Assembly (NCBI RefSeq): GCF_026339955.1
Contig: NZ_JAPEPW010000001.1
Coordinates: 1,302,001 to 1,366,000, forward strand
Length of the DNA stretch: 64,000 bases
Direction: 5' to 3'
Source: Streptomyces sp. NBC_01549
Lineage (GTDB): Bacteria > Actinomycetota > Actinomycetes > Streptomycetales > Streptomycetaceae
The notes below the pieces were generated by a model. That model ran no database searches and was not told where the DNA came from. It was given only the letters and a program-made list of their open reading frames with translations. Positions 30,613-41,348 of this stretch are shown piece after piece (positions within the stretch are counted from its first letter, which is position 1; each line of letters opens with the position of its first letter). The position numbers and the translations under genes are program-made.

Positions 30613-31752
30613 TCAACCCGAGCTGACGACGCCCTTGGCGGTGCCCGTGGCCGTGCCCTTCGTCGCCGCCTTCGGGATCGTCCGGTCGTTCTTCAGGGCG
30701 GTCCACACCAGCTGCGCCTTGGCCTTGTCGACGAGGACGCGGTTGGCGTCCGCGCTGTCGTACTGGACCGGCATCGTCACCATGTTCATGTTCGACGAGC
30801 TGATGCCCTTGAGGCCGTTGGCGAAGGACGCGAGGTTCTTGACCGTGCCGAGGTCGGAGTCGGTGGTGACGGTCTTGGTCGCGGTGTCGGCGAGGTCGTA
30901 CAGCTTCGTGGGGCTGGACAGCACGCCGATGTGCTTGACCTGGTTGACCAGGGCCTTGATGAACGCCTGCTGGAGCTGGATGCGGCCGAGGTCGGAGCCG
31001 TCGCCGACGCCGTGCCGGGTGCGGACGAGGCCGAGCGCCTGCTGTCCGTCGAGGGTGTGCGTGCCGGCGGTCAGGTTCAGATGGCTGTCGGGGTCCTTGA
31101 TGTTCTTGGTGGTGGTCACCCGAACACCGCCGAGGTCGTCGATGAGCTTCTGGAAGCCGCTGAAGTCGACCTCGATGTAGTGGTCCATGCGGATACCGGA
31201 CATGGATTCGACGGTCTTCACCGCGCAGGCGGCCCCGCCGGTGGAGTACGCGGAGTTGAACATCACGCTGGTCGCGGCGGCGTGGGTGACGCCCTTGGCG
31301 TCGGTACAGGAGGGGCGCGGAACGAGGGTGTCGCGGGGTATGGAGACCACGCCGGCCTTCTTGTGGCCCTCGTATATGTGCACGATCATCGCCGTGTCCG
31401 AGCGGGCGCTGCCGTCGTCGGTGCCGCCACCCAGCTTCTTATTGCTGCCGGAGCGGGTGTCGGAGCCCAGGACCAGGATGTTCTCGGAGCCGTTGTCGAC
31501 CTTCAGCGGCCGGTCGGCACCGAGGGCCTGGTTGATGTCGACGGTCTTGATGTTGCCGTTGAGCTTGAAGTACAGGTAACCGGCGCCGGTGCCCCCCAGC
31601 ACCACGATGCCCGCCGCGGTCCAGGCCGTGATGAGCAGGGCCTTGCTTCGCGTGCCGCGCGGCTTGCGGCGGCTGCCCTTCGCGCGGCGACGCGGGACGC
31701 TCGTGCCGGGCTCGCCCGGTGTGCCGGGTTCCGGCATGCTCTCGGCAGGCAT
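30613..31752 (-). CDS. LytR-CpsA-Psr (LCP) family cell-wall glycopolymer ligase
   Basis: A 379-residue membrane-anchored enzyme that attaches undecaprenyl-linked teichoic acid-like polymers to peptidoglycan. A basic cytoplasmic N terminus ([13 protein letters not shown]) is followed by one membrane helix at about 36-60 and an extracellular LCP domain. The domain starts with [15 protein letters not shown] and contains the conserved [23 protein letters not shown] and [19 protein letters not shown] segments. Two Cys in the domain may form a disulfide. Start ATG 31752 has GAGGAG upstream. Confidence 0.94.
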   Translation of the reverse strand: MPAESMPEPGTPGEPGTSVPRRRAKGSRRKPRGTRSKALLITAWTAAGIVVLGGTGAGYLYFKLNGNIKTVDINQALGADRPLKVDNGSENILVLGSDTRSGSNKKLGGGTDDGSARSDTAMIVHIYEGHKKAGVVSIPRDTLVPRPSCTDAKGVTHAAATSVMFNSAYSTGGAACAVKTVESMSGIRMDHYIEVDFSGFQKLIDDLGGVRVTTTKNIKDPDSHLNLTAGTHTLDGQQALGLVRTRHGVGDGSDLGRIQLQQAFIKALVNQVKHIGVLSSPTKLYDLADTATKTVTTDSDLGTVKNLASFANGLKGISSSNMNMVTMPVQYDSADANRVLVDKAKAQLVWTALKNDRTIPKAATKGTATGTAKGVVSSG

Positions 31753-32280
31753 GTGCTCCTCTTGTCCTCGTTGCGGTCGGTTACCCCCTGCTTCCAGGGC
31801 CAAGCCCATTCCGTCGGCGTGACACGTATTGCCCCATGTTCACTCCGCACGGTCAGACGGCGAAACTGGGGAAAGGGTTGCACAAGGCAGCGTGCCCACC
31901 GCGTGGCACTATGGGCACAGTGTGTGACGAGTGAGCTCGGAAAAACCCCGCTCACCTGCGATTTCAGCCGAAGATGTCGTACCGCTCGAAATCGGCACCG
32001 ATCGTGACGACTGTGGCAAAGATCTCGTCGGCCTTGCCGTCGCCGACGCCGCGTTCTCGCGACTCGTCGCGCACCGGGCCGCACGCCGAGCAGGTCCTAC
32101 CCGACAGCAAGAACCCGTCGACCGCGCCCAGTTGGCGCCCGTGCGGGAAGTCCCGGCGCGGGTCGGGGATTCGGCCAGGACCTCTGGCGCCCCGCACGGT
32201 CCGTCCTCTCGAACGGGAACGACACGAACCAGCGGGCCGCGCGTCTTCACTCGCGTCGGCTCGCCGCCGCCCAGGCGAAA
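31753..32280. other. 528-base gap between rho and the LCP gene
   Basis: It holds the presumed LCP promoter and an inverted repeat GTGCCCA/TGGGCAC near 31890-31917. Minus-strand frames ending at 31909 and 31964 are open, and the second ends in a plausible ERYDIFG tail. Neither has a convincing start, so I do not call a gene. Confidence 0.4.
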
Positions 32281-32328
32281 CGCCGAGGGCCGCTCCCGTC
32301 ACGCGTGTGACGGGAGCGGCCCTCGGCG
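32281..32328 (-). terminator. rho gene terminator hairpin
   Basis: A perfect 22-bp stem (32281-32302 with 32307-32328) and four-base loop lie 12 bases after the rho stop codon. Confidence 0.9.
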
Positions 32329-32340
32329 GTGCGGATGTCG

Positions 32341-34395
32341 TCAGTCGTTGCCCGGCATCGGCGTCGTCTTCTGGATCTGCAGCAGGAACTCGGCGTTCGA
32401 CTTCGTCTGCTTCATCTTGTCGAGCAGCAGCTCGATCGCCTGCTGCTGGTCGAGCGCGTGCAGCACGCGGCGCAGCTTCCAGGTGATGGCGAGCTCGTCG
32501 CTGCCGAGCAGGATCTCTTCCTTACGCGTACCGGACGCGTCGACGTCCACCGCCGGGAAGATGCGCTTGTCGGCGAGCTTCCGGTCGAGCTTGAGCTCCG
32601 CGTTGCCGGTGCCCTTGAACTCCTCGAAGATCACCTCGTCCATGCGGGACCCGGTGTCGACGAGCGCGGTGGCGAGGATGGTCAGCGAACCGCCGTCCTC
32701 GATGTTGCGCGCGGCACCGAAGAAGCGCTTCGGCGGGTAGAGGGCCGTCGAGTCGACACCACCGGACAGGATGCGGCCGGAGGCCGGGGCGGCGAGGTTG
32801 TACGCACGGCCCAGACGCGTGATCGAGTCGAGCAGGACGACGACGTCGTGGCCCAGCTCCACCAGACGCTTGGCACGCTCGATGGCGAGCTCGGCGACCG
32901 TGGTGTGGTCCTCGGCCGGGCGGTCGAAGGTCGAGGAGATGACCTCGCCCTTGACCGACCGCTGCATGTCGGTGACCTCTTCCGGACGCTCGTCGACCAG
33001 GACGACCATCAGGTGGCACTCGGGGTTGTTGTGCGTGATCGCGTTGGCGATCGCCTGCATGATCATGGTCTTGCCGGTCTTCGGCGGGGCCACGATCAGA
33101 CCACGCTGGCCCTTGCCGATCGGTGCGACGAGGTCGATGATGCGGGTCGTCAGCACACCCGGGTCGGTCTCCAGACGGAGCCGGTCCTGCGGGTAAAGGG
33201 GCGTCAGCTTGTTGAACTCCGGTCGCCCGCGCCCGGAGTCGGGGGCCATGCCGTTGGTCGAGTCCAGGCGCACGAGCGCGTTGAACTTCTCGCGGCGCTC
33301 GCCGTCCTTGGGCTGACGGACCGCGCCGGTGACGTGGTCACCCTTGCGCAGACCGTTCTTGCGGACCTGGGCGAGCGAGACGTACACGTCGTTCGGACCC
33401 GGCAGGTAGCCGGACGTACGGATGAACGCGTAGTTGTCGAGGATGTCCAGGATGCCCGCGACGGGGATCAGGACGTCGTCGTCGGCGAGCTGCGGCTCGT
33501 TGGCGGCGAACTCGTCGCGGCCGCGACGGCCCCGACGGTCGCGGTAACGCCCGCGACGGCCGCGGCGTCCGCCCTCGAAGTCGTCGTCGTCCTGCGGGCC
33601 GTTGTCGCGCTGCTGACGGTCCTGGCGGTCCTGTCGGCCGCCGCCCTGCTGCTGCTGACGGTCCTGACGCTCCTGGCGCTGCTGGCCGGCGCCGCCCTGG
33701 CCCTGCTGCTGCTCGTCGCCCTTGCCGCCACGGCGGTCACGGTCACGGCCGCCCCGCTCGCGGTCGCCACGCTCACCGCGGTCACGACGGTCCCGGCGGC
33801 CCTGCCGACCGTCGACACCTTCACCGGCGTCGGTCCTGGTCTCGGCGGAGGCCTCGACAGCGGCGGCCTTCGGCTCGCTCTTCGCCTCGGCGGCGACCGT
33901 CTCGGGGCTGCCGGCCTCGGCCACGGCACGACGACGGCGACGCTCACTCGCGGGAGCGTCGTCACTGGCCGGCTGGCCGGGGATCTCGATCTGCTGCTGG
34001 GCCACGGCCTTCTCGGCGGCGGGCTTCTCGGCGGCCTTCTTCTCGGCGGCCGGAGCGGCGTCATCGCCCGTACGGGCCTTGGAGGTGGCCCGGCGCTTCG
34101 GCTTGGTCTCGGTGGCGTCCCCGGCGGAGGAGGCAGCGGCCTTGGCCGAGGCACCCCCGCCCGACTGCGCCTCCTTGATGACCTCGATCAGCTGGCTCTT
34201 GCGCATCCGCGCGGTGCCCCTGATACCGAGGCCGGACGCGACCTGCTGCAGCTCGGCCAGCACCATGCCATCGAGGCCGGTACCGCGGCGCCGCCGGGAG
34301 CCGGCACCGGAGGCAGGCGCGGCAGAGGCGTCCGTGGCGGGCGCGGCAGCGGTCTCCTCGACACGTGCGCCCATCAGATCGGTGGTGTCGCTCAC
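32341..34395 (-). CDS. rho: transcription termination factor Rho
   Basis: A 684-residue hexameric RNA helicase. Order: a short N terminus, the Rho_N helical domain ([17 protein letters not shown]) and an actinobacterial insertion of about 200 residues rich in Arg, Gly, Asp and Gln ([16 protein letters not shown]). Then follow the cold-shock RNA-binding domain ([18 protein letters not shown]) and the RecA-like motor with P-loop APPKTGKT. The Q and R loops are intact. GTG 34395 has GGAAGG upstream. The 5' leader is long (388 bases) and holds two possible leader reading frames. Confidence 0.97.
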   Translation of the reverse strand: MSDTTDLMGARVEETAAAPATDASAAPASGAGSRRRRGTGLDGMVLAELQQVASGLGIRGTARMRKSQLIEVIKEAQSGGGASAKAAASSAGDATETKPKRRATSKARTGDDAAPAAEKKAAEKPAAEKAVAQQQIEIPGQPASDDAPASERRRRRAVAEAGSPETVAAEAKSEPKAAAVEASAETRTDAGEGVDGRQGRRDRRDRGERGDRERGGRDRDRRGGKGDEQQQGQGGAGQQRQERQDRQQQQGGGRQDRQDRQQRDNGPQDDDDFEGGRRGRRGRYRDRRGRRGRDEFAANEPQLADDDVLIPVAGILDILDNYAFIRTSGYLPGPNDVYVSLAQVRKNGLRKGDHVTGAVRQPKDGERREKFNALVRLDSTNGMAPDSGRGRPEFNKLTPLYPQDRLRLETDPGVLTTRIIDLVAPIGKGQRGLIVAPPKTGKTMIMQAIANAITHNNPECHLMVVLVDERPEEVTDMQRSVKGEVISSTFDRPAEDHTTVAELAIERAKRLVELGHDVVVLLDSITRLGRAYNLAAPASGRILSGGVDSTALYPPKRFFGAARNIEDGGSLTILATALVDTGSRMDEVIFEEFKGTGNAELKLDRKLADKRIFPAVDVDASGTRKEEILLGSDELAITWKLRRVLHALDQQQAIELLLDKMKQTKSNAEFLLQIQKTTPMPGND

Positions 34396-34604
34396 GAAGG
34401 GTCCTTCCCTGGAGCGGACGTCGGCCTGTCTGGCTCGGCGACCGGTTGTGCTGTCCGGCTTAGGTCCTTGCTGTGTGGACCGTGCCGGGGCGGTGGTCCG
34501 CCAAAGAGGCGGAAGGCATATCTGGTGATGACGATTCCGGAGCCGTGGCACTGAATTGCGGTGTCATCGGCACGGTCACGCCGGTTCCGGAGCGTGCTCA
34601 GCAC
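34392..34604 (-). CDS. possible rho leader reading frame 2
   Basis: A 70-codon frame starting with GTG whose TGA overlaps the rho GTG start in a GTGA arrangement. Third-position GC is lower than in real Streptomyces genes, so it may be an untranslated open frame. It is listed because its end is precisely coupled to rho. Confidence 0.25.
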   Translation of the reverse strand: MLSTLRNRRDRADDTAIQCHGSGIVITRYAFRLFGGPPPRHGPHSKDLSRTAQPVAEPDRPTSAPGKDPS

Positions 34605-34607
34605 TGC

Positions 34608-34751
34608 TCAGCGCATAGCACCCAATGCATGGCACAAAGCAGTTTGGGAGGCTCCCGGAAGAATGGTTGTCCCGGACGGGGACACGAAGCACCTCGCCAT
34701 GGTGGGGTCGGGTGCAGACTTGAGGTTAACACTACCGGATCCAACAAACAT
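34608..34751 (-). CDS. possible rho leader reading frame 1
   Basis: A 47-codon frame (MFVGSGSVNLKS...) preceded by GGAGAGGGGG. Its TGA lies three bases before the start of leader frame 2. Codon use is atypical (TTT, GTT, AGT), so translation is unproven. It could be a leader peptide that senses Rho level through translation. Confidence 0.25.
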   Translation of the reverse strand: MFVGSGSVNLKSAPDPTMARCFVSPSGTTILPGASQTALCHALGAMR

Positions 34752-34783
34752 TCCCCCTCTCCAAATCCGGCAACCGCGCGCTT

Positions 34784-35713
34784 TTAATGGACACCCGCCG
34801 GGGCGAGCGGCAGGACGCACGCCCCCGCGTCGTCGAGGTCCAGCCGATTGGCGGCCCACCCCTGACCCGCGAGATGAGCGACCTTGTCGGCGGATTCCTC
34901 ATCGGCCAGCGCGAGGACGGTGGGGCCCGCGCCGGAGATCACCGCGGGGATGCCGTCGGCCCGCAGCCGCTCCACCAGCGCCGCGCTCTCCGGCATGGCC
35001 GGGGCGCGGTACTCCTGGTGCAGCCGGTCCTCGGTGGCGGGCAGCAGCAGCTCGGGGCGCCGGCTGAGGGCCTCGACGAGCAGTGCGGCCCGGCCCGCGT
35101 TGGCGGCGGCGTCGACATGCGGAACGGTGCGCGGCAGCAGACCGCGCGCGGTCTCGGTGAGAACCGGCTTTCCGGGAACGAAAACCACCGGAACGATGGA
35201 ATCCGCAGGGTCCATCCTGATCGCCCGCGCGGCTCCGGCCTCCATCCAGGAGAGCGTGAAACCGCCGAGCAGACAGGCCGCGACATTGTCGGGATGGCCC
35301 TCGATCTCGGTGGCGAGCTCAAGAAGCGCGGTGTCGTCGAGTTTGCTGTCGCCGCCTATGGTCACGGCACGCGCGGCGACGATTCCGGCGCAGATGGCGG
35401 CCGAGGAGGAGCCGAGGCCCCGCCCGTGCGGGATGCGGTTGGCGCAGACGATCTCGAGGCCGCGCGGCTGTCCGCCCAGCAGATCGAAGGCGGTGCGCAG
35501 GGATCGTACGAGGAGGTGACTCTCGTCACGCGGCAGCGTCTCGCTGCCCTCACCTGCGATGTCGATGTGCAGCCCGGAGTCGGCCACCCGGACGACCACG
35601 TCGTCGTACAGCCCCAGTGACAGGCCGAAGGCGTCGAAGCCCGGCCCGAGGTTGGCGCTGGTGGCGGGGACGCGCACCCGGACGGCGGCGGCGCGGAACG
35701 CTGGACCGGCCAT
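34784..35713 (-). CDS. thrB: homoserine kinase
   Basis: A 309-residue GHMP kinase phosphorylating homoserine. The ATP motif is IPHGRGLGSSSAA, with SANLGPGFDAFGLSL at the start and the C-terminal ISGAGPTVLAL glycine motif. Start ATG 35713 has AAGGAG 12 bases away, a rather long spacing. It follows thrC by 453 bases, so it probably has its own promoter. Confidence 0.96.
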   Translation of the reverse strand: MAGPAFRAAAVRVRVPATSANLGPGFDAFGLSLGLYDDVVVRVADSGLHIDIAGEGSETLPRDESHLLVRSLRTAFDLLGGQPRGLEIVCANRIPHGRGLGSSSAAICAGIVAARAVTIGGDSKLDDTALLELATEIEGHPDNVAACLLGGFTLSWMEAGAARAIRMDPADSIVPVVFVPGKPVLTETARGLLPRTVPHVDAAANAGRAALLVEALSRRPELLLPATEDRLHQEYRAPAMPESAALVERLRADGIPAVISGAGPTVLALADEESADKVAHLAGQGWAANRLDLDDAGACVLPLAPAGVH

Positions 35714-36166
35714 CGCTCGATGACTCTCCTTGAGCTGCGTGATGTACGAGATTTCCGATGTGCTTCGAGGTGCTGCGAGAGGAACTGCGTACTTCGGATG
35801 AACTGCGAAAGGGACTGCGATACGTACGGAAGACCCGGAGACCTCAGTGACTGCCCTGACTGCACTGACGGCGCGGCACCGCGGCATATGCGGCGGGCGG
35901 GTTCGGTACAGCCTATCGAAGGAAGGTTCTGTGGCGACATAGGGCGCACAGGAGGCGCACGATGCGTGTCGTAAGCCCCCCGTGCACCCCCTGTCGGGTT
36001 GCGCTAGGGATAGCCGGGGCGGCGGCCGGATTTCGCCAACTTCTGGCGAATTCCGCCCGCCACTGAGGGCCCCTGACAAGCCCCGACGGCTTCTGGCGGA
36101 TGTGCGCCAGGCGGCTTTACGCCACACCTGCCCACCCCGTCGTTCGCCGGTCCGAGCCCTCCCGCC
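35714..36166. other. 453-base gap between thrC and thrB
   Basis: On the thrC side are two small hairpins: TTCGCCA/TGGCGAA (36032-36050) and TGGCG/CGCCA (36094-36109), sharing a CTTCTGGCG core. They likely end thrC transcription. Nearer thrB there are irregularly spaced repeats of AACTGCG (35770-35822). No gene is seen. Confidence 0.5.
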
Positions 36167-37225
36167 CTACGCCAGTCCGAGCCGCTCCGCCGCCGCGGCC
36201 GCGTCCACAGGAACGGTGACCGGCTGCGGGGCACCCGCAACGGCCCAGTCCGGGTCCTTGAGCCCGTTTCCAGTGACCGTGCAGACGATCCGCTGGCCGG
36301 GGTCGACCTTGCCCTGCTCGGCGGCCTTCAGCAGACCGGCGACGGACGCGGCGGACGCGGGCTCGACGAAAACGCCCTCCTGCGCGGCCAACAGCCGGTA
36401 GGCGCGCAGAATCTCACGGTCCGTCACTTCGTCGATGAAACCGCCGGACTCGTCCCGCGCGGCCAGCGCGAACTTCCACGAGGCCGGGTTGCCGATGCGG
36501 ATCGCGGTGGCGATCGTCGACGGGTCCTTGACGACCTCGCCGCGCACGATGGGCGCGGAGCCGGAGGCCTGGAAGCCCCACATGCGCGGGGTCCGCTTGG
36601 CGATGCCGTCGGCGGCGTACTCCGTGTAACCCTTCCAGTACGCGGTGATGTTGCCCGCGTTGCCCACCGGCAGGACGTGGATGTCGGGCGCGTCGCCGAG
36701 CATGTCCACGATCTCGAAGGCGGCGGTCTTCTGTCCCTCGATGCGCACCGGGTTGACCGAATTGACCAGCGCCACCGGGTAGTTGTCCGACAGCGAGCGC
36801 GCGAGCGTCAGGCAGTCGTCGAAGTTGCCGTCGACCTGGAGGATCTTCGCGCCGTGCACGAGGGCCTGGCCCATCTTGCCGATGGCGATCTTGCCCTGCG
36901 GGACGAGCACGGCACACACCATGCCCGCGCGCACGGCATACGCGGCCGCGGAGGCGGACGTGTTGCCGGTGGAGGCGCAGATGACCGCCTTCGCACCCTC
37001 CTCCTTGGCCCGGGTGATGGCCATGGTCATACCGCGGTCCTTGAAGGACCCGGTCGGGTTGGCGCCCTCCACCTTCAGGTGGACCTCGCAGCCCGTGCGC
37101 TCGGAGAGCACCTGCGCGGGCACGAGCGGCGTACCGCCCTCACGGAGCGTCACGACCGGCGTGCTGTCGGACACCGGAAGCCGGTCCCGGTACTCCTCGA
37201 TGATTCCGCGCCACTGGTGGGTCAT
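36167..37225 (-). CDS. thrC: threonine synthase
   Basis: A 352-residue PLP enzyme converting O-phosphohomoserine to threonine. PLP Lys is in [12 protein letters not shown]. The [16 protein letters not shown] motif and the phosphate-binding [14 protein letters not shown] loop are present. It lies six bases after hom, so both are one operon. Confidence 0.96.
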   Translation of the reverse strand: MTHQWRGIIEEYRDRLPVSDSTPVVTLREGGTPLVPAQVLSERTGCEVHLKVEGANPTGSFKDRGMTMAITRAKEEGAKAVICASTGNTSASAAAYAVRAGMVCAVLVPQGKIAIGKMGQALVHGAKILQVDGNFDDCLTLARSLSDNYPVALVNSVNPVRIEGQKTAAFEIVDMLGDAPDIHVLPVGNAGNITAYWKGYTEYAADGIAKRTPRMWGFQASGSAPIVRGEVVKDPSTIATAIRIGNPASWKFALAARDESGGFIDEVTDREILRAYRLLAAQEGVFVEPASAASVAGLLKAAEQGKVDPGQRIVCTVTGNGLKDPDWAVAGAPQPVTVPVDAAAAAERLGLA

Positions 37226-37231
37226 TGCTGG

Positions 37232-38533
37232 TTACTCTCCTTCAACCCGCATGATGCTGGCGACACCCCGCACGGTGTCGAGGCTGCGCAGCGCCTCCAC
37301 GGTCCCGTTCAGGGACGCGTCGGACGCTCGGTGGGTGACGACGACGAGAGATGCCTCGCCGCCTCCGTCTTGTCGTCCTTGCTGACGCACCGTATCGATC
37401 GATACGCCGTGCTCGGCGAAAACGGTGGCCACCTGGGCGAGAACACCAGGTTTGTCGGCCACGTCGAGGCTGATGTGGTAGCGCGTCACGACCTCGCCCA
37501 TGGGCGAGACGGGCAGCTGGGTGTACGCGGAGTCGCCGGGCCCGGTCGCGCCGCCGAGCTTGTTGCGACAGACGGCGACGAGGTCGCCGAGCACGGCGGA
37601 CGCGGTCGGGGCGCCGCCGGCGCCCGGCCCGTAGAACATGAGCTGCCCGGCGGCATCCGACTCGACGAACACCGCGTTGTACGCGCCGCGCACGGAGGCG
37701 AGGGGGTGGCTCAGCGGAATCATCGCCGGATGCACGCGCGCCGTCACCGATCCCCCGTCCGCCGCCCGCTCACAGATGGCGAGCAGCTTGATGGTGCAGC
37801 CCATCTCCTTCGCCGAGGCGAAGTCGGCGGCGGTGACCTCGGTCATGCCCTCGCGGTAGACGTCGTCGAGGCGCACCCGCGTGTGGAAGGAGATTCCGGC
37901 GAGGATGGCGGCCTTGGCGGCCGCGTCGAACCCCTCGACGTCGGCGGTCGGGTCGGCTTCGGCGTACCCGAGCGCGGTGGCCTCGTCGAGGGCCTCCTGA
38001 TAGCCGGCTCCGGTGGAGTCCATCTTGTCGAGGATGAAGTTCGTCGTCCCGTTGACGATCCCCATCACACGGTTGATCTTGTCACCGGCGAGGGACTCGC
38101 GCAGCGGCCGGATCAGCGGGATGGCACCGGCGACGGCGGCCTCGTAGTAGAGGTCCCTGCCGTTCTCCTCCGCCGCCGCGTGCAGGGCGGCACCGTCCTG
38201 GGCGAGGAGCGCCTTGTTGGCGGAGACGACGGAGGCGCCGTGCTCGAAGGCGGTGGTGATGAGGGAGCGGGCGGGCTCGATACCGCCGATGACCTCGACG
38301 ACGACGTCGATGTCCCCGCGTTTGACGAGGGCGGTGGCGTCGGTGGTGACGAGCTCGGGGTCGATGCCCTCGCGCACCTTGGACGGCCGGCGGACGGCCA
38401 CGCCCGCCAGCTCGACGGGGGCTCCGATCCTGGCCGCGAGGTCGTCGGCGTGCGTCGTCATGATGCGCGCCACCTCTGAGCCGACAACCCCACAGCCCAG
38501 CAGCGCCACCTTCAGCGGACGCGTACGCATCAT
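37232..38533 (-). CDS. hom: homoserine dehydrogenase
   Basis: A 433-residue enzyme reducing aspartate semialdehyde to homoserine at the Thr/Met branch point. The NAD(P) motif is ALLGCGVVGSEV. The catalytic region contains VSANKALLAQDG, GIVNGTTNFIL and ALGYAEADPTADVEG. A C-terminal ACT domain (YHISLDVADKPGVLAQVAT) is the site of threonine feedback. Tandem ATGs at 38533 and 38530 both follow ACGAGG; the second has better spacing. Confidence 0.96.
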   Translation of the reverse strand: MMRTRPLKVALLGCGVVGSEVARIMTTHADDLAARIGAPVELAGVAVRRPSKVREGIDPELVTTDATALVKRGDIDVVVEVIGGIEPARSLITTAFEHGASVVSANKALLAQDGAALHAAAEENGRDLYYEAAVAGAIPLIRPLRESLAGDKINRVMGIVNGTTNFILDKMDSTGAGYQEALDEATALGYAEADPTADVEGFDAAAKAAILAGISFHTRVRLDDVYREGMTEVTAADFASAKEMGCTIKLLAICERAADGGSVTARVHPAMIPLSHPLASVRGAYNAVFVESDAAGQLMFYGPGAGGAPTASAVLGDLVAVCRNKLGGATGPGDSAYTQLPVSPMGEVVTRYHISLDVADKPGVLAQVATVFAEHGVSIDTVRQQGRQDGGGEASLVVVTHRASDASLNGTVEALRSLDTVRGVASIMRVEGE

Positions 38534-38679
38534 CCGACCTCGTTTCCTCATACCGTCTACGGTTGGACCAGTCTCACTCACCGGACGGGAGTTTCTATCC
38601 ATGGTCCGGATCGTGAGACATCTATTTCATTTTTCTGACCGTTGGTGGCAGGAGATCTTCCACCTGGGCCGACTGCGCA

Positions 38680-38826
38680 TTCCGACAACGATCGCCCGGT
38701 CGTTCTCGCGTTCTCGCATCGACCGGCCGGTTCATTTGGACATCTACCGGCCGGTCGTTCCCGCACCGATCGACAGGCCATTCGGACACCCATCGGCCGG
38801 TCATTCCCGCACCGATCGGCCGGTCA
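38680..38826. repeat. six-copy 23-bp tandem repeat between lysA and hom
   Basis: On the minus strand units of about 23 bases follow one another, typified by TGACCGGCCGATCGGTG then CGGGAA. They lie at 38804-38826, 38781-38803, 38758-38780, 38735-38757, 38711-38734 (24 bases) and 38680-38702, with an 8-base partial at 38703-38710. Unit ends partly alternate between GTGCGGGAA and GTGTCCGAA types, hinting at a 46-bp higher-order repeat. The first unit begins with the lysA TGA stop. Confidence 0.85.
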
Positions 38827-40215
38827 CCCGACGTCGAGACGCAAGAGGTCCTCCTCCGTCTCCCGGCGGACGATCACCCGGGCCTCACCGTCGCGCACGG
38901 CGACGACCGGCGGGCGCAGGGCGTGGTTGTAGTTGCTGGCCATGGACCGGCAGTAGGCACCCGTGGCGGGTACGGCGATGAGGTCGCCGGGGGCCAGGTC
39001 GGAGGGCAGGAAGGCGTCCTTGACCACGATGTCCCCACTCTCACAGTGCTTGCCGACGACGCGGACGAGCATGGGCTCGGCGTCGGAGGTGCGCGAGACG
39101 AGGGCGACGCTGTACTCGGCGTCGTACAAGGCGGTCCGGATGTTGTCGGACATGCCCCCGTCCACGGAGACGTATGTCCGCAGCCCGTCGAGCGGCTTGA
39201 TGGTGCCGACCTCGTAGAGCGTGAAGGCGGTGGGCCCGACGATGGCCCGCCCCGGCTCGACCGAGATCCGAGGCGTCCGCAGCTTCGCGGCCTCGCACTC
39301 CCGCGTGACGATCTCGCCCAGCGCCTTCGCGATCTCGTGCGGCTCACGGGGATCGTCGTCACTCGTGTACGCGATACCGAGACCGCCACCGAGGTCGATC
39401 TCGGGCAGCTCCACCCCGTGCTCGTCACGAACGGCGGCGAGCAGCGACACCACCCGCCGCGCGGCCACCTCGAACCCGGCCATGTCGAAGATCTGCGACC
39501 CGATGTGCGAGTGAATCCCCACGAGCTCGAGCCCGTCGAGCGAGAGCGCCCGCCGCACCGCCTCCGCGGCCTCTCCGTCGGCCAGCGCGATCCCGAACTT
39601 CTGGTCCTCGTGGGCGGTGGCGATGAACTCGTGGGTGTGCGCCTCGACGCCCACGGTCACGCGGATCTGCACCCGCTGCCGCTTGCCGAGGGACTGCGCG
39701 ATGTGGGCAACGCGAACGATCTCCTGGAAGGAGTCGAGCACGATCCGCCCGACCCCGCTCTCGATGGCGGCGGTGATCTCTACCGCGGACTTGTTGTTTC
39801 CATGGAAGGCGATGCGATCGGCGGGCATCCCGGCGGAGAGGGCGGTGGCGAGCTCACCGCCGGAGCACACGTCGAGGTTGAGCCCCTCCTCATGCAGCCA
39901 CCGCACGATCGCCCGCGAGAGGAAGGCCTTCCCGGCATAGAAGACGTCGGCGTCGTGCCCGAAGGCGGTCCGCCAGGCGCGGGCGCGCTCGCGGAAGTCG
40001 GCCTCGTCGATGAAGTACGCAGGGGTACCGAACTCCTCGGCGAGCCTGGTGACTTCGATCCCACCCACACGGACGACGCCGTCGTCCGTACGGCTGACCG
40101 TGTGCGCCCACACCTTGGGGTCGAGGGCGTTGAGGTCGGCGGGCGGGGCGCTGTAGTGGCCCTCGGGGAGGACATCGGCGTGACGGGGCCCGGCGGGGTG
40201 TGCGGAACGGCTCAT
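38824..40215 (-). CDS. lysA: diaminopimelate decarboxylase
   Basis: A 463-residue PLP enzyme for the last step of lysine synthesis. PLP Lys lies in [20 protein letters not shown] and the GGGLGIAY glycine loop bind the cofactor phosphate, and the Cys of GKHCESGD comes from the partner subunit. Start ATG 40215 ([10 protein letters not shown]) has only a weak GAGAGA site. It lies 17 bases after nrtL, so both are one operon. Its stop codon is the first triplet of a tandem repeat array. Confidence 0.96.
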   Translation of the reverse strand: MSRSAHPAGPRHADVLPEGHYSAPPADLNALDPKVWAHTVSRTDDGVVRVGGIEVTRLAEEFGTPAYFIDEADFRERARAWRTAFGHDADVFYAGKAFLSRAIVRWLHEEGLNLDVCSGGELATALSAGMPADRIAFHGNNKSAVEITAAIESGVGRIVLDSFQEIVRVAHIAQSLGKRQRVQIRVTVGVEAHTHEFIATAHEDQKFGIALADGEAAEAVRRALSLDGLELVGIHSHIGSQIFDMAGFEVAARRVVSLLAAVRDEHGVELPEIDLGGGLGIAYTSDDDPREPHEIAKALGEIVTRECEAAKLRTPRISVEPGRAIVGPTAFTLYEVGTIKPLDGLRTYVSVDGGMSDNIRTALYDAEYSVALVSRTSDAEPMLVRVVGKHCESGDIVVKDAFLPSDLAPGDLIAVPATGAYCRSMASNYNHALRPPVVAVRDGEARVIVRRETEEDLLRLDVG

Positions 40216-40232
40216 TTTTCTCTCACAGACAG

Positions 40233-41348
40233 TCACAGATAGTCAGGGGCGCTGATGCCGAGCAGGGACAGGCCGCCGGCCAGCACCGTCCCGGCGGCTT
40301 CGGCGAGCGCGAGCCGGGCACGGTGGGCGGCCGAGGGTTTCTCGTCGCCGAGCGGCAGCACGGTGTGCTGGAAGGCGAGGAGGGCGTCGGCGGTGGTGAC
40401 GAGGTGCCGGGCGAGCCGGTCGGGCGCGCGGTGCAGGGCCGCCTGCGTCAGCACGGCCGGATACCCGGCGAGGGCCCCGACGAGCTCGTCGACGCCGGGT
40501 ACGTCACCGGGTACGTCACCGGGGTCGCCGGTGCAGCCGAGCGCGGCGGCGTTACGGATGAGGGCCCGGGCGCGGGCGTGCGCGTACCGGACCCGGAAGA
40601 GAGGGTTGCTCTCCCGCTGAAGCAGATGATCGGCGCTGATCCGCGGCCGGTCGTGGGACGCGGGATACAGCAGGGCCCAGCGGCCGGCGTCGGGACCGAG
40701 CGGGGTGGGGTCTTCGCGCGCGGGGGTGGGGCGCAGGGGGGTGGGCTTGGGGCGCGAGGGGTGGGCGTGGGGCGCCTCGGGGTGCGTGAGCTCGGTGTGT
40801 GGGGGCTCGGTACGCGGGGTCTCGACGTGCGGGGGATGAATGCGCGGGGGATGGATACGAGGGGGTTGGATGCGCGGGGCATGCAGGTGCTGCACCTCCG
40901 CGCGGCCACCCTGGGCGGCCACGATCCGTACGAGCGCGTCGGCGACGACCTCGGCCCGGATGTCGTACGGGATCAGGAGCGGGACGATCTGCCCCGCGAG
41001 GACGTCGCCGTGTCCATAGACATCACCCTGGAGCTGGATCTCACGTACGAGAGCGGCGCCCGCGCCACCCCCCAGGCGAAAGTTGAGAAACCCCGGCCCG
41101 GTGATCGCGACGTCGGCGACACCGTCGCTGCGGGTGAGGTGGGGTCGCAGGATCTCGGCGACCTGCCGTGCCGACCGCCCGGCGGGCCGCGCCAACTGCA
41201 ACGCGATGTTCGTGGCGTAGTCCCCACACCCACCCGGCCCCGGCAACGTCACCACCGCCCGTACCGGCACGACCACGTTCAGCTCCCCCTCGTCCACGGC
41301 ACAGCGCACCGCGCGCAGCACGGTACGGGAGAGCTCGACGGGGGTCAC
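40233..41348 (-). CDS. nrtL: ArgS-related anticodon-binding protein NrtL
   Basis: A 371-residue relic of arginyl-tRNA synthetase. The N terminus looks like the Arg-N additional domain ([31 protein letters not shown]). The C terminus is the DALR anticodon-binding domain ([12 protein letters not shown]... [20 protein letters not shown]). The whole Rossmann catalytic core with HIGH and KMSKS is missing. A Pro/His/Thr-rich insert of about 60 residues sits between. It cannot charge tRNA; a tRNA-binding or regulatory role is possible. Start GTG 41348 has no clear ribosome site. Confidence 0.88.
   Translation of the reverse strand: MTPVELSRTVLRAVRCAVDEGELNVVVPVRAVVTLPGPGGCGDYATNIALQLARPAGRSARQVAEILRPHLTRSDGVADVAITGPGFLNFRLGGGAGAALVREIQLQGDVYGHGDVLAGQIVPLLIPYDIRAEVVADALVRIVAAQGGRAEVQHLHAPRIQPPRIHPPRIHPPHVETPRTEPPHTELTHPEAPHAHPSRPKPTPLRPTPAREDPTPLGPDAGRWALLYPASHDRPRISADHLLQRESNPLFRVRYAHARARALIRNAAALGCTGDPGDVPGDVPGVDELVGALAGYPAVLTQAALHRAPDRLARHLVTTADALLAFQHTVLPLGDEKPSAAHRARLALAEAAGTVLAGGLSLLGISAPDYL

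Noticed and set aside
31964..32302. Small minus-strand gene between rho and the LCP gene
   Set aside because: Its beginning overlaps the rho terminator hairpin and no start or ribosome site is evident.
38680..38826. CRISPR array
   Set aside because: Units are contiguous with no unique spacers and there is no cas gene.
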